From JBBQWZ01 sp038210135 (lineage in GTDB: Bacteria > Acidobacteriota > Terriglobia > Bryobacterales > Bryobacteraceae), in NCBI GenBank assembly GCA_038210135.1, contig JBBQWZ010000004.1, positions 62,001 through 126,000 on the forward strand: a DNA stretch of 64,000 nucleotides. The letters run 5' to 3'. Below, piece after piece: positions 25,735 to 34,521 of the stretch. Made by a program: the position numbers and the translations under genes. A model generated the notes under the pieces. That model searched no databases and was not told the DNA's origin. It saw only the letters and a list, made by a program, of their open reading frames with translations. Position 1 is the first letter of the stretch. The number at the start of each line of letters is the position of its first letter.

Positions 25735-26536
25735 TTCAAAAGACCTGATCCTCCAGTTCCTCCACAGCCAGCAAGTCGACGGCGCATTCCTCGACCGGTC
25801 CGGAAATCCCGACCTGTATTACACCGTTTTCGGCTTGGAGTGCCTGCGGGCACTCTCCGCCGAATTACCGGCCGCGACATCGTCGTTTCTCAGCAATTTC
25901 GGCGACGGCGGAGGGTTGGACCTCGTTCATCTCACCTGCCTCGTGCGCTGTTGGGCGAACATCGACCGCACGGTTCCGAACGCCCAGGACCTAGCCGCGC
26001 GCGTGGAAACATTTCGCACGGCGGACGGCGGCTATGGCGCATCCGGATCCGGTACGCAATACGGTTGCTTTCTGGCGCTCGGCGCCTATCAGGATTTGCG
26101 AATCGAAGTTCCGAATCCAGCGCGTCTCTTACAACGCGTCCACGCGCTTCGCGCCTCGGACGGTGGGTACGCAAATCAACTGGGCGCTCCGCTGGGATTA
26201 ACGTCCGCGACCGCTGCGGCGGTGGGCCTGCTCCGGCATTTCGATCAGCCGATTCCCGCGGAAATTGGCCCCTGGCTCTTGCAGAGACAGCATTCCTCGG
26301 GTGGATTCTTCGCTGCGCCCGCCGCTCCGATTCCGGATTTGCTTTCGACCGCGACCGCGCTTCACGCGCTCTCGAGCGTCCACGTGCCGATCGAACCCAT
26401 CCAGGATTCGACGCTCGATTTTCTGGATTCGCTCTGGACCACTCGCGGCGGATTTCTGGGCAGCTGGGCGGACGACATCCTCGACTGCGAATATACCTAC
26501 TATGGCCTATTAGCACTCGGCCACCTAAGCCTTTAG
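25676..26536 (+). CDS. Prenyltransferase/squalene-oxidase-repeat protein
   Basis: 286 residues from GTG 25676 (AAGGGG about 7 nt upstream); an ATG at 25694 is an alternative. The alpha-alpha barrel repeats show Ala-Asp-Gly-Gly-Tyr-Gly-Ala and Ser-Asp-Gly-Gly-Tyr-Ala-Asn, as in protein prenyltransferase beta subunits and terpene cyclases. The positions that should hold the zinc ligands of protein prenyltransferases look changed: Pro-Asp-Leu-Leu where Asp-x-Cys is expected, and Asp-Ile-Leu-Asp-Cys-Glu-Tyr near the C-terminus where Asp-x-x-His is expected. There is no DxDD motif. It is therefore probably not a canonical protein prenyltransferase; it may bind or process the isoprenoid, or partner the cyclase encoded 13 bp downstream. 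Confidence 0.8.
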   Translation: MSLRLEMLQVARLSPKQLGDSKDLILQFLHSQQVDGAFLDRSGNPDLYYTVFGLECLRALSAELPAATSSFLSNFGDGGGLDLVHLTCLVRCWANIDRTVPNAQDLAARVETFRTADGGYGASGSGTQYGCFLALGAYQDLRIEVPNPARLLQRVHALRASDGGYANQLGAPLGLTSATAAAVGLLRHFDQPIPAEIGPWLLQRQHSSGGFFAAPAAPIPDLLSTATALHALSSVHVPIEPIQDSTLDFLDSLWTTRGGFLGSWADDILDCEYTYYGLLALGHLSL

Positions 26537-26549
26537 ACCGGTCGACACG

Positions 26550-28292
26550 ATGACGACGGCGGAAACCCTCAACCAAACGGCGCGCAACACGATCGAGTAT
26601 CTGCTCGCGCAACGCAACGCAGCCGGAGTTTGGGAAGGCTATCTCTCGAGCAGCGCGCTGTCTACGGCGACCGCGGTGATCGCGTTGAGAGCCAATGGCA
26701 GCGACTCCGATTTGGTTGCGCGAGGCCGTGAGTGGCTAACGAAGACCCAGAACAACGACGGCGGCTGGGGAGATACCGTGCTCAGCGTCAGCAACATTAG
26801 CACCACCGCTCTCTGCTGGGCGGCGCTTCCGGATGGCGATTCCGCTTCGCACGCGGAGCAGTGGTTAAGCGCAGCCGCAGGTTCAACGGATCCGGCCGCG
26901 CTGAGCAAAGCGATCGCCGATCGCTATGGAAAGGACCGCACCTTCTCGGTCCCGATTCTCACTGCGCTCGCCATCGGGCACCGGCTCGGAACTCCCGAAG
27001 ACGCTTGGCGGCGCGTCCCGCAGCTTCCTTTTGAACTGGCGGCCTGTCCGTATCAGTGGTTCCAGTTTCTCAGCCTTCCTGTTGTCAGCTACGCATTGCC
27101 GGCTCTCATCGCCATCGGCCTTTCTCGCCATCGTAGGCGGCCTTCCTGGAATTTGCCGGCGCGCGGCATTCGGAATGCGCTCACCAATCGCGTGATGCGA
27201 ATTCTCGGCGGCATCCAGCCGTCTTGCGGAGGATTTCTCGAAGCCACTCCGCTGACGAGCTTCGTCGCGATGAATTTGATTGCGGCGGGCATGGGCTCGC
27301 ACGAAGTCGTCCAGAAATGTCTCGCCTTCCTCCGAACCTCCATTCGTGATGACGGCAGTTGGCCGATTGATACGAATCTATCCACGTGGCTGACTACGCT
27401 GGCGATCAACGCATTCGGCGAAAGCGTCGCCGAAGTCTTTACTGAGCCGGAGCGAACGCACTTCGCGGAATGGCTGCTTGCCCAGCAGTTCGACACGGAG
27501 CATCCCTACACGCACGCCGCCCCGGGTGCGTGGTCATGGACCAATCTGCCAGGTGCGGTTCCCGACGCCGACGATACCGCGGGTGCTCTGCTTGCCTTAA
27601 AGAATCTTGGAATTCGAAATCCGAAGGTGCTCGAAGCCGCGAGCCGCGGAACCGTATGGCTTCTCGATCTTCAAAATCGCGACGGCGGCATTCCGACGTT
27701 TTGCAGAGGCTGGGGCCACCTTCCATTTGATCGCAGCGGTGCGGATCTCACCGCGCACGCCCTTCGCGCCTGGAACGCATGGCTCCCGGATTTAGACCCG
27801 CCGACGCGCAAGCGGGTACAGTCAGCGATCCCGCAGGCGGTTTCGTATCTCACACGCGAACAGCAATCCGATGGAGGCTGGGTGCCCCTTTGGTTCGGCA
27901 GCCAACACGCGCCGCTCGAACAGAACAAGACGTTCGGAACGTCTCGCGTGCTTGTCGCCCTGCGAGAAATGAAAGCCGCGCAGGATCAGTATCTGGCCGG
28001 CGTACGATGGCTGATTCGAAATCAAAATTCGGATGGCGGCTGGGGTGGAGCAATCGACGTGGCTTCGACCGTGGAAGAAACTTCGCTTGCGGTCTCGGCG
28101 CTCGTCCCGGTTGCCGACCCGGCGCTCGAACCCGCGTTGAACAAGGCGATCGATTGGCTCGCGTCGCACACCCAAATCGGAACCGACTTTCCAGCCAGCC
28201 CGATCGGCTTCTACTTCGCAAGCCTTTGGTATTACGAGAAGCTTTACCCCGTCCTCTTCGCCACGTCCGCATTCCGCACTCACAGCAAGTGA
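26550..28292 (+). CDS. Class II terpene cyclase (squalene-hopene-cyclase-like, DxDD)
   Basis: 580 residues, shorter than most squalene-hopene cyclases (about 630-720) and closer to bacterial class II diterpene cyclases. The protonation motif is Asp-Ala-Asp-Asp-Thr-Ala (Asp339, 341, 342). QW-type repeats are visible as Gln-Asn-Asn-Asp-Gly-Gly-Trp-Gly near 69, Gln-Asn-Arg-Asp-Gly-Gly, Gln-Gln-Ser-Asp-Gly-Gly-Trp-Val and Gln-Asn-Ser-Asp-Gly-Gly-Trp-Gly near the C-terminus. It should start cyclisation of a polyene by protonation, either squalene or a prenyl diphosphate made by the fused synthase upstream. No squalene synthase gene is visible in the window, which favours GGPP-like substrates. It is the last gene of the cluster; REP-like hairpins follow. 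Confidence 0.87.
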   Translation: MTTAETLNQTARNTIEYLLAQRNAAGVWEGYLSSSALSTATAVIALRANGSDSDLVARGREWLTKTQNNDGGWGDTVLSVSNISTTALCWAALPDGDSASHAEQWLSAAAGSTDPAALSKAIADRYGKDRTFSVPILTALAIGHRLGTPEDAWRRVPQLPFELAACPYQWFQFLSLPVVSYALPALIAIGLSRHRRRPSWNLPARGIRNALTNRVMRILGGIQPSCGGFLEATPLTSFVAMNLIAAGMGSHEVVQKCLAFLRTSIRDDGSWPIDTNLSTWLTTLAINAFGESVAEVFTEPERTHFAEWLLAQQFDTEHPYTHAAPGAWSWTNLPGAVPDADDTAGALLALKNLGIRNPKVLEAASRGTVWLLDLQNRDGGIPTFCRGWGHLPFDRSGADLTAHALRAWNAWLPDLDPPTRKRVQSAIPQAVSYLTREQQSDGGWVPLWFGSQHAPLEQNKTFGTSRVLVALREMKAAQDQYLAGVRWLIRNQNSDGGWGGAIDVASTVEETSLAVSALVPVADPALEPALNKAIDWLASHTQIGTDFPASPIGFYFASLWYYEKLYPVLFATSAFRTHSK

Positions 28293-28317
28293 CTTTGCGG
28301 CGCTCGCCGGTGCGCCG

Positions 28318-28378
28318 AGTGGCATAGGCCTCCGGCCTGTGCATCCTAAACAAGTGGCATAGGCCTCCGGCCTGTGCA
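28318..28378. repeat. Two REP-like hairpin copies in tandem
   Basis: A 26-bp unit starting AGTGGCATAGGCCTCCGGCC occurs at 28318-28343 and again at 28353-28378 (period 35). Each copy folds as GCATAGGCC-TCC-GGCCTGTGC with a single wobble pair. The copies sit just after the last gene of the terpenoid operon. They look like dispersed REP-type palindromes and may also stabilise or end the transcript. Confidence 0.8.
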
Positions 28379-28518
28379 CCAAGCTCGCAACGCTACTTTT
28401 ACGACTTCTTTATACCGCGCGCTTTACACTCGCAATTGAGGATGCGTCCAACCAGATGCTCCCGGGTGCACCGCGGTGAATTACTGGCCGCGTGCATAAA
28501 AATGCATCGGAGATTTCC

Positions 28519-30249
28519 ATGAAGATGTCCCGCCTATTGAATCCCGGACAAAGCCGCGGCTTACCAACCCGGCTATTGGGATTGACGATCTGGATTGCTT
28601 GCCTCTTGGGGCTCATGATCTGGCTTCCTTTAATTCGCGCAGAGGCGCCGCCAGCGGGTCCGCTCACCACGCGCGAAAGGGCAATGCTCGAAGAATTACA
28701 AGATTTAAAGCGACGCCTTGCAAGCCTCGAATCGAAACTTACCGGCCTGTCGCCGCAACAAGACGCCCAGCCGGAAGTGAACGCAGCAAAAGTTACACTT
28801 GGCGGACTTGGCGGCGGCACCTCACAACAAGCGTCGCCGTATTTCTCAAAATATCACCCGTTGCTCGCGACCTATTCGACTCGACCGGGACCAGCGCCCT
28901 TACCGCCCCTCGGCGAGGCGGCACCTGCAGACTGGGCTCCCCGCGCCGATGGATCGCCGACGCCTGCCGTACCGGCGAAGGGCAAGTCCGAACCGTTCGC
29001 GTTCGCCGATTTTACCTGGCTGACGGGAAACCCGCGTACCAAGGAGTCGCCGATCGATACCAAGTGGTTCACCGCCGAATTCCGAATCGATGCCAACTAT
29101 ACACACGATTTGAATCACCCCAGGGACAACACGATCGGCGGATCGAGCGAGATCTTCCGTTCAGGTGAAGTGCAACTCACGCAGGTTGGAATCGGCGGCG
29201 ATTTCCATTGGGAGAACGTACGCGGCCGCTTGATGACGCAGTTCGGATTGTACTCGCAGACTACGCCAAGGAACGACGCGAGTCCAGCGCGCGGTCAATG
29301 GAATCTCGACAACGCCTACAGGTATCTATCCGAGGCCTACGGTGGCTATCACTTCGACAAGCTGCACGGAATCAATGTGGACGCGGGCATCTTCATGTCC
29401 TACATCGGCCTGTTCAGCTACTATCAGTTCGACAACTGGGCCTATCAGCCGTCTTATGTTTCGTCGAATACGCCATGGTTCTTCAATGGCGTTCGCGTGC
29501 AAATTCACCCCACCGACAAGTTGAAGATTGAACCCTGGTTTATCAATGGATGGCAGTCGTACGGCAAATTCAACAAGGCACCCGGCATCGGCGCGCAGAT
29601 TCTGTGGCGTCCGAATGGCACGGTTTCCATCGTTTCCAACAACTACTGGGGCACCGACACGCTGGGAATTCCGGACCGCAAACGCGTGCATACCGACAAC
29701 AGCATCCAGCTGAAATATTACGAGAATCAGAGCCGTTTCCTCAGTAAATCCGCTGCCACATTGACGATCGACGCCGGCTGCGAGTACGGCGAAAAGAGCG
29801 GAGTGAGTTGCCGGGGCGGCAATGCCCTAAAGCCCTCGCAGTATTTTCTCGGCTTCATGGCGTATCAGCGTTTCTGGTTTCACAAAGACAAGTTCGCGAC
29901 GACGCTGGGCGGCGGAGCCATCACCAATCCAGGCCGCTACCTCGTCCTGGTACCGCCCATCAACGGCGCCACGGCCTTCACCGGAACGCCCTATTTTTCC
30001 GCATCGCCCGGCGATCCCTACAAGGCCTGGGACGCTTCGGCAACCTTCGATTACATGCCAAGGCAGTATCTGACATGGCGGTTCGAGTACAACCATCGCG
30101 CAGCGAATGTACCCTATTTTTCAGGCGCTGGGGGCATCACGCCTCCGGGCGGAAACACGGGTTCCCTGGGGTCTTTTGTACCCGACTGGTCGCCCGATTT
30201 GCGGAAGCGTGAGAACCGATTCACAATCGCTTTGCTGATCAAGCTATAG
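28519..30249 (+). CDS. Outer-membrane beta-barrel porin with coiled-coil (OmpL/BBP2-like)
   Basis: 576 residues from the ATG at 28519; a few further in-frame starts lie nearby. A long N-terminal hydrophobic signal region (about 20-45) is followed by a coiled coil, Met-Leu-Glu-Glu-Leu-Gln-Asp-Leu-Lys-Arg-Arg-Leu, typical of trimeric porin-type proteins. A Pro/Ala-rich linker follows. The rest consists of alternating aromatic/polar beta strands with frequent Asn-Tyr/Trp turns, and the chain ends in a hydrophobic strand (Thr-Ile-Ala-Leu-Leu-Ile-Lys-Leu). This resembles the putative beta-barrel porin-2 family. It lies upstream of the kdp operon, and a second protein of the same design lies downstream of kdpC, suggesting solute or ion entry linked to the K+ pump. 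Confidence 0.75.
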   Translation: MKMSRLLNPGQSRGLPTRLLGLTIWIACLLGLMIWLPLIRAEAPPAGPLTTRERAMLEELQDLKRRLASLESKLTGLSPQQDAQPEVNAAKVTLGGLGGGTSQQASPYFSKYHPLLATYSTRPGPAPLPPLGEAAPADWAPRADGSPTPAVPAKGKSEPFAFADFTWLTGNPRTKESPIDTKWFTAEFRIDANYTHDLNHPRDNTIGGSSEIFRSGEVQLTQVGIGGDFHWENVRGRLMTQFGLYSQTTPRNDASPARGQWNLDNAYRYLSEAYGGYHFDKLHGINVDAGIFMSYIGLFSYYQFDNWAYQPSYVSSNTPWFFNGVRVQIHPTDKLKIEPWFINGWQSYGKFNKAPGIGAQILWRPNGTVSIVSNNYWGTDTLGIPDRKRVHTDNSIQLKYYENQSRFLSKSAATLTIDAGCEYGEKSGVSCRGGNALKPSQYFLGFMAYQRFWFHKDKFATTLGGGAITNPGRYLVLVPPINGATAFTGTPYFSASPGDPYKAWDASATFDYMPRQYLTWRFEYNHRAANVPYFSGAGGITPPGGNTGSLGSFVPDWSPDLRKRENRFTIALLIKL

Positions 30250-30366
30250 CCTGCGGGCGTGGAAGTACGCGAACAGGGCACATTTTTATGCCTTCTTAAC
30301 ACTGGTTGGCGTAACTTGGAAATCGGGAGTCTGGACTGTTGTCAGGCACCCGGAAATGAGGGCGTT

Positions 30367-30450
30367 ATGCTCGATTTGTTTTACGTCGGAGTGGTTTGCG
30401 CCTTCTTCGCAGGCTGCTGGTACCTCGTGAAGGCCTGCGAGAAGCTGTAG
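30367..30450 (+). CDS. 27-residue membrane micro-protein of the kdp operon
   Basis: An ATG at 30367 opens a 27-codon frame ending TAG at 30448. The peptide is one transmembrane helix (Leu-Phe-Tyr-Val-Gly-Val-Val-Cys-Ala-Phe-Phe-Ala-Gly-Cys-Trp-Tyr) with a short charged end, Lys-Ala-Cys-Glu-Lys-Leu. It is separate from KdpF, which is encoded 39 bp further on. From memory, similar one-helix proteins ending in a Cys-Glu/Asp-x-Leu-like tail precede kdpF in several phyla; the function is unknown, and assembly or stability of the pump is a guess. Confidence 0.65.
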   Translation: MLDLFYVGVVCAFFAGCWYLVKACEKL

Positions 30451-30488
30451 GCCTTCCTCCTCCATCGCACCAGTTCCGGAGTTCCCAC

Positions 30489-30572
30489 ATGGATTACCTT
30501 TTCGCCGGAATCGCAGCCATTCTGCTATTCCTCTACCTGATTTACGCGCTCCTCAAACCGGAGCGCTTCTGA
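30489..30572 (+). CDS. kdpF: KdpF small subunit of the K+-transporting ATPase
   Basis: 27 residues forming one transmembrane helix with the typical KdpF pattern: Met-Asp-Tyr-Leu-Phe-Ala-Gly at the N-terminus, then Leu-Tyr-Leu-Ile-Tyr-Ala-Leu-Leu-Lys-Pro-Glu-Arg-Phe. KdpF stabilises the KdpFABC complex in the cytoplasmic membrane. It ends 7 bp before kdpA. Confidence 0.92.
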   Translation: MDYLFAGIAAILLFLYLIYALLKPERF

Positions 30573-30579
30573 GAAACTT

Positions 30580-32370
30580 ATGACATCGAACGGTATTCTT
30601 CAGATCGTCGTATTCTTCCTGATCATTCTTGCCGTCGCGAAGCCAATTGGCATGTACATGGCAAACGTGTTCGCGGGAGAGCGAACCTTCGCAACGTCTT
30701 TCTTTCGTCCGCTCGAAAGGCTTTGCTATCGCCTCGGCGGAGTTAACGAATCCACGGAACAGAGCTGGTCGCAGTACGCGGGCAGCATGCTGGCATTCAG
30801 CCTCTTCAGCTTTCTGCTTCTTTATTTAATGCAGAGGTTCCAGGGTGTTCTGCCGGGGAATCCGATGGGCTTCGGCACCGCGCATGCGCCGGCCGGTGCC
30901 ACGGCGATGACGCCGGACCTCGCGTTCAACACCGCCGTCAGCTTTACGACCAACACCAACTGGCAAAGCTATGGGGGCGAAACGACGCTCAGCTATCTGG
31001 TTCAGATGGCCGGGCTCACGATGCACAATTTCACTTCCGCGGCCTGCGGAATTGCGATTGCGATCGCTCTGATTCGCGGTTTCGCACGGCAGCAAGTCCA
31101 AGTGCTCGGTAACTTTTGGGTGGATATTACGCGCGCCACCGTGTATTTGCTACTTCCGATTTCGTTGATCGTCTCCGTAGTAATTTGCTCGCAGGGCGTC
31201 ATTCAGAATCTGAAGCCGTATACGGTCGCAACCACTCTCGAAGGCAAGTCACAAACCATCGCGCAGGGCCCGGTCGCGTCACAGGAAGCGATCAAAATGC
31301 TCGGCACGAACGGCGGCGGTTTCTTCAATGCCAACTCCGCGCATCCCTTCGAGAATCCAACGCCACTCGTCAACATGCTGCAGATGCTCCTAATCTTCGT
31401 CATTCCCGCGGGCCTGACGTACACGTTCGGAAAGATGGTCGGGGATACCCGCCAGGGGTGGGCCGTATTTGCCGCGATGAGTCTGCTGTTTCTGGCAGGC
31501 GTCTTCGTGCTGTACGGAGCCGAGCAATCCGGCAACCCCATCCTCGCCAAGCTCGGCGTCCAATCTGCTGCGACCGACGCGCAGACTGGCGGCAACATGG
31601 AAGGCAAAGAAGTCCGCTTCGGAATCGCGGCAACAGCCTTGTTCGCAACCGTCACCACCGACGCCAGCTGTGGCGCCGTCAACGGAATGCACGACAGCCT
31701 GACTCCGCTCGGCAGCCTGGTTCCACTGTTCAATATGCAGGTCGGCGAGGTCATCTTCGGGGGCGTCGGAGCGGGCCTCTACGGAATGTTGCTGTTCGCG
31801 ATTCTCGCCGTTTTCATTGCGGGTCTCATGGTCGGCCGAACGCCCGAATATCTCGGAAAGAAGATCGAAGGAAAAGAAGTGAAGATGGCGATGCTCGCGC
31901 TGATTGCGACCTCGGCAGCCATCCTGTTGTTCAGCGGCGCGTCATCGGTGATTTCATTCGCCAAGGACGCGTACTGGAACGGATCCTACGCCGCGGCGAC
32001 AGGCAACCTGAATAACGGCGGCCCGCATGGCTTCGGCGAAATCCTGTATGCGTATACGAGCGCGGCCGCGAATAACGGAAGCGCGTTTGCGGGCATTAGC
32101 GCCAATACGCCCTGGTACAACCTGACCATGGGCCTGGCGATGTTGATCGGGCGATTCCTGATCATCATTCCCATGCTGGCGGCCGCCGGAAGCCTGGCGG
32201 CGAAAAAACGCATGCCGGTCACAGCAGGAACGCTGCCAACGCATGGCGGATTATTTGTCGGATTGCTGGTCGGAACCGTCATCATCGTCGGCACGCTGAC
32301 CTTCTTTCCCGCTTTGTCGCTCAGCCAAATTGTGGAGCACTTCATGATGCACGAGGGGAGGTTGTTCTAG
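30580..32370 (+). CDS. kdpA: K+-transporting ATPase subunit A
   Basis: 596 residues, slightly longer than E. coli KdpA (557). It is a polytopic membrane protein of the K+-channel superfamily with four degenerate selectivity loops. The most visible are Phe-Thr-Thr-Asn-Thr-Asn-Trp-Gln-Ser-Tyr, Gly-Thr-Asn-Gly-Gly-Gly-Phe-Phe-Asn-Ala-Asn-Ser and Thr-Thr-Asp-Ala-Ser-Cys-Gly-Ala-Val-Asn. It forms the high-affinity K+ pathway of KdpFABC. It is followed by kdpB after 2 bp, and the KdpF frame precedes it by 7 bp. Confidence 0.97.
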   Translation: MTSNGILQIVVFFLIILAVAKPIGMYMANVFAGERTFATSFFRPLERLCYRLGGVNESTEQSWSQYAGSMLAFSLFSFLLLYLMQRFQGVLPGNPMGFGTAHAPAGATAMTPDLAFNTAVSFTTNTNWQSYGGETTLSYLVQMAGLTMHNFTSAACGIAIAIALIRGFARQQVQVLGNFWVDITRATVYLLLPISLIVSVVICSQGVIQNLKPYTVATTLEGKSQTIAQGPVASQEAIKMLGTNGGGFFNANSAHPFENPTPLVNMLQMLLIFVIPAGLTYTFGKMVGDTRQGWAVFAAMSLLFLAGVFVLYGAEQSGNPILAKLGVQSAATDAQTGGNMEGKEVRFGIAATALFATVTTDASCGAVNGMHDSLTPLGSLVPLFNMQVGEVIFGGVGAGLYGMLLFAILAVFIAGLMVGRTPEYLGKKIEGKEVKMAMLALIATSAAILLFSGASSVISFAKDAYWNGSYAAATGNLNNGGPHGFGEILYAYTSAAANNGSAFAGISANTPWYNLTMGLAMLIGRFLIIIPMLAAAGSLAAKKRMPVTAGTLPTHGGLFVGLLVGTVIIVGTLTFFPALSLSQIVEHFMMHEGRLF

Positions 32371-32372
32371 CC

Positions 32373-34511
32373 ATGCCGGCAGTTATCGATGAGCCCCAAA
32401 ATTCTCCCGCCAGCGGACCGGATCGAAAAGCGGATCCGGCCGACCTGCTACCCAAGCGGCTGGCGCATTCGCGTCCCCTCTTCGATCCCACGATTCTGCG
32501 GCGGGCCACCAAGGATTCCTTCGTCAAGCTGAATCCGCTCACGTTGGCGAAGAACCCTGTTATTTTCGTGGTCGAAGCCGGCGCTGTTCTCACCACGGTT
32601 CTATTCGCGCGTGACCTCGCCACCGGCGCGCACGACGTCGGCTTCAGTCTGCAAATCGCCCTCTGGCTGTGGTTTACGGTGCTGTTCGCGAACTTCGCGG
32701 AAGCCATGGCCGAAGCGCGCGGTAAGGCGCAGGCTGACGCGCTCCGCAAGACCAAGACGGATTCACTGGCGAAGCGGATTCTCTCGAACGGCAACACGGA
32801 AGAAGTCGCCTCGTCTCTATTGCGATCCGGCGATGTCGTGATTTGCTCCGCCGGAGATACGATTCCCGGCGACGGCGACGTGATCGACGGCATTGCGACC
32901 GTCGATGAATCGGTGATCACGGGCGAAAGTGCTCCCGTGATTCGCGAATCCGGCGGCGACCGCAGTGCAGTGACGGGCGGAACGCGAGTGCTATCGGACG
33001 AAATCAAAATTCGCATTACGTCGAACCCAGGCGAGACGTTCCTCGACCGCATGATCGCATTGGTGGAAGGCGCGCAGCGTCAGAAGACTCCCAACGAGAT
33101 TGCGTTGAACATTCTCATCGCCGGGTTGACGTTGATCTTCCTGCTGGCGGTTGTTTCTCTTCAACCCTTCGCGCGTTACTCGGTCTCCGTAACGAATACA
33201 GGCGCGGTGCCCTCGGTGGCGGTGTTGGTTTCCTTGCTGGTCTGTCTGATTCCGACAACAATCGGCGGTCTGCTCTCCGCGATCGGGATCGCGGGCATGG
33301 ACCGCGTGATGCAGCACAACGTCCTCGCGATGAGCGGCAAAGCCGTCGAAGCGTCAGGCGATGTCAACACACTGCTACTTGATAAAACCGGCACGATTAC
33401 GATCGGGAATCGGCAGGCGGTCGAGTTCCTTCCGGTGCAGGGCGTGACGGAAGCGGAACTCGCTGATGCTGCCCAGCTATCCAGCCTTGCCGATGAGACT
33501 CCGGAAGGCCGCTCTGTTGTCGTTCTTGCGAAAAATAAGTACGGACTTCGTGGACGCGAAGTCGCAAGCCCTGAAGCCACCTTCATTCCGTTCTCAGCGT
33601 ATACGCGGATGAGCGGCGTCGATATCGACGGACGCCAATTGCGAAAGGGCGCGAGCGAATCCGTGGCGCAATTCGTAAGGGATCAAGGCGGCACAGTACC
33701 GCCGGACCTGATTTCCAGCGCCGCAAAAATCTCCCGCATGGGCGGAACTCCGCTGGCGGTCGCCGACGGGCGACGCGCGCTCGGCGTCATCTACCTCAAA
33801 GATGTCGTGAAGGGCGGCATGAAGGAACGCCTGGCGCAATTGCGCGCGATGGGGATCCGCTCGGTGATGATCACCGGCGACAATCCGCTGACGGCCGCTG
33901 CTATCGCCGCGGAATCGGGCGTGGACGATTTCCTCGCGCAGGCGTCACCCGCGGACAAGCTCGCGTACATCCGCAAGGAGCAAGCGGAAGGCCGCCTGGT
34001 CGCGATGACCGGCGATGGAACCAACGACGCTCCGGCTCTCGCGCAGGCTGACGTCGGCCTCGCGATGAATACCGGCACCATGGCGGCGAAAGAAGCCGGG
34101 AATATGGTGGACCTGGATTCGAATCCGACCAAGCTCATTGAGGTGGTCGCGATTGGCAAACAGCTTCTGATCACTCGTGGCGCGCTCACCACCTTCTCGA
34201 TCGCCAACGACGTCGCGAAGTACTTCGCAATTATCCCGGCGATGTTCATGACCACGTATCCGGCGCTCGCCAAGCTCAACATCATGGGCCTGCACACGCC
34301 GCAAAGCGCGGTGCTTTCGGCTGTCATTTTCAACGCGCTGATCATCATCGTGCTGGTGCCGCTCGCCCTCCGCGGAGTGCGTTACCGGCCGGAAAGTGCC
34401 GCCGCGCTTCTTCGCCGCAACCTCCTGTTCTATGGACTGGGCGGGCTGATCGCCCCGTTCCCGGGCATCTGGATCATCGATCAGATCGTCCATGTTTTGG
34501 GTCTTGCTTAG
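32373..34511 (+). CDS. kdpB: K+-transporting P-type ATPase subunit B
   Basis: 712 residues, a P-type ATPase. The phosphorylation motif is Asp-Lys-Thr-Gly-Thr-Ile-Thr (Asp337). The actuator motif is Ile-Thr-Gly-Glu-Ser-Ala-Pro-Val, and the hinge is Gly-Asp-Gly-Thr-Asn-Asp-Ala-Pro-Ala-Leu. It hydrolyses ATP to drive K+ uptake through KdpA. The N-terminal 40 or so residues before the first helix are longer than usual and Pro/Asp-rich. It lies between kdpA (2-bp gap) and kdpC (10-bp gap). Confidence 0.97.
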   Translation: MPAVIDEPQNSPASGPDRKADPADLLPKRLAHSRPLFDPTILRRATKDSFVKLNPLTLAKNPVIFVVEAGAVLTTVLFARDLATGAHDVGFSLQIALWLWFTVLFANFAEAMAEARGKAQADALRKTKTDSLAKRILSNGNTEEVASSLLRSGDVVICSAGDTIPGDGDVIDGIATVDESVITGESAPVIRESGGDRSAVTGGTRVLSDEIKIRITSNPGETFLDRMIALVEGAQRQKTPNEIALNILIAGLTLIFLLAVVSLQPFARYSVSVTNTGAVPSVAVLVSLLVCLIPTTIGGLLSAIGIAGMDRVMQHNVLAMSGKAVEASGDVNTLLLDKTGTITIGNRQAVEFLPVQGVTEAELADAAQLSSLADETPEGRSVVVLAKNKYGLRGREVASPEATFIPFSAYTRMSGVDIDGRQLRKGASESVAQFVRDQGGTVPPDLISSAAKISRMGGTPLAVADGRRALGVIYLKDVVKGGMKERLAQLRAMGIRSVMITGDNPLTAAAIAAESGVDDFLAQASPADKLAYIRKEQAEGRLVAMTGDGTNDAPALAQADVGLAMNTGTMAAKEAGNMVDLDSNPTKLIEVVAIGKQLLITRGALTTFSIANDVAKYFAIIPAMFMTTYPALAKLNIMGLHTPQSAVLSAVIFNALIIIVLVPLALRGVRYRPESAAALLRRNLLFYGLGGLIAPFPGIWIIDQIVHVLGLA

Positions 34512-34521
34512 GAGCAATGCA

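Noticed and set aside
30250..30366. Possible c-di-AMP or other riboswitch upstream of the kdp genes
   Set aside because: The 117-bp gap is short, and I could not recognise the conserved cores of ydaO/yuaA or a similar riboswitch.
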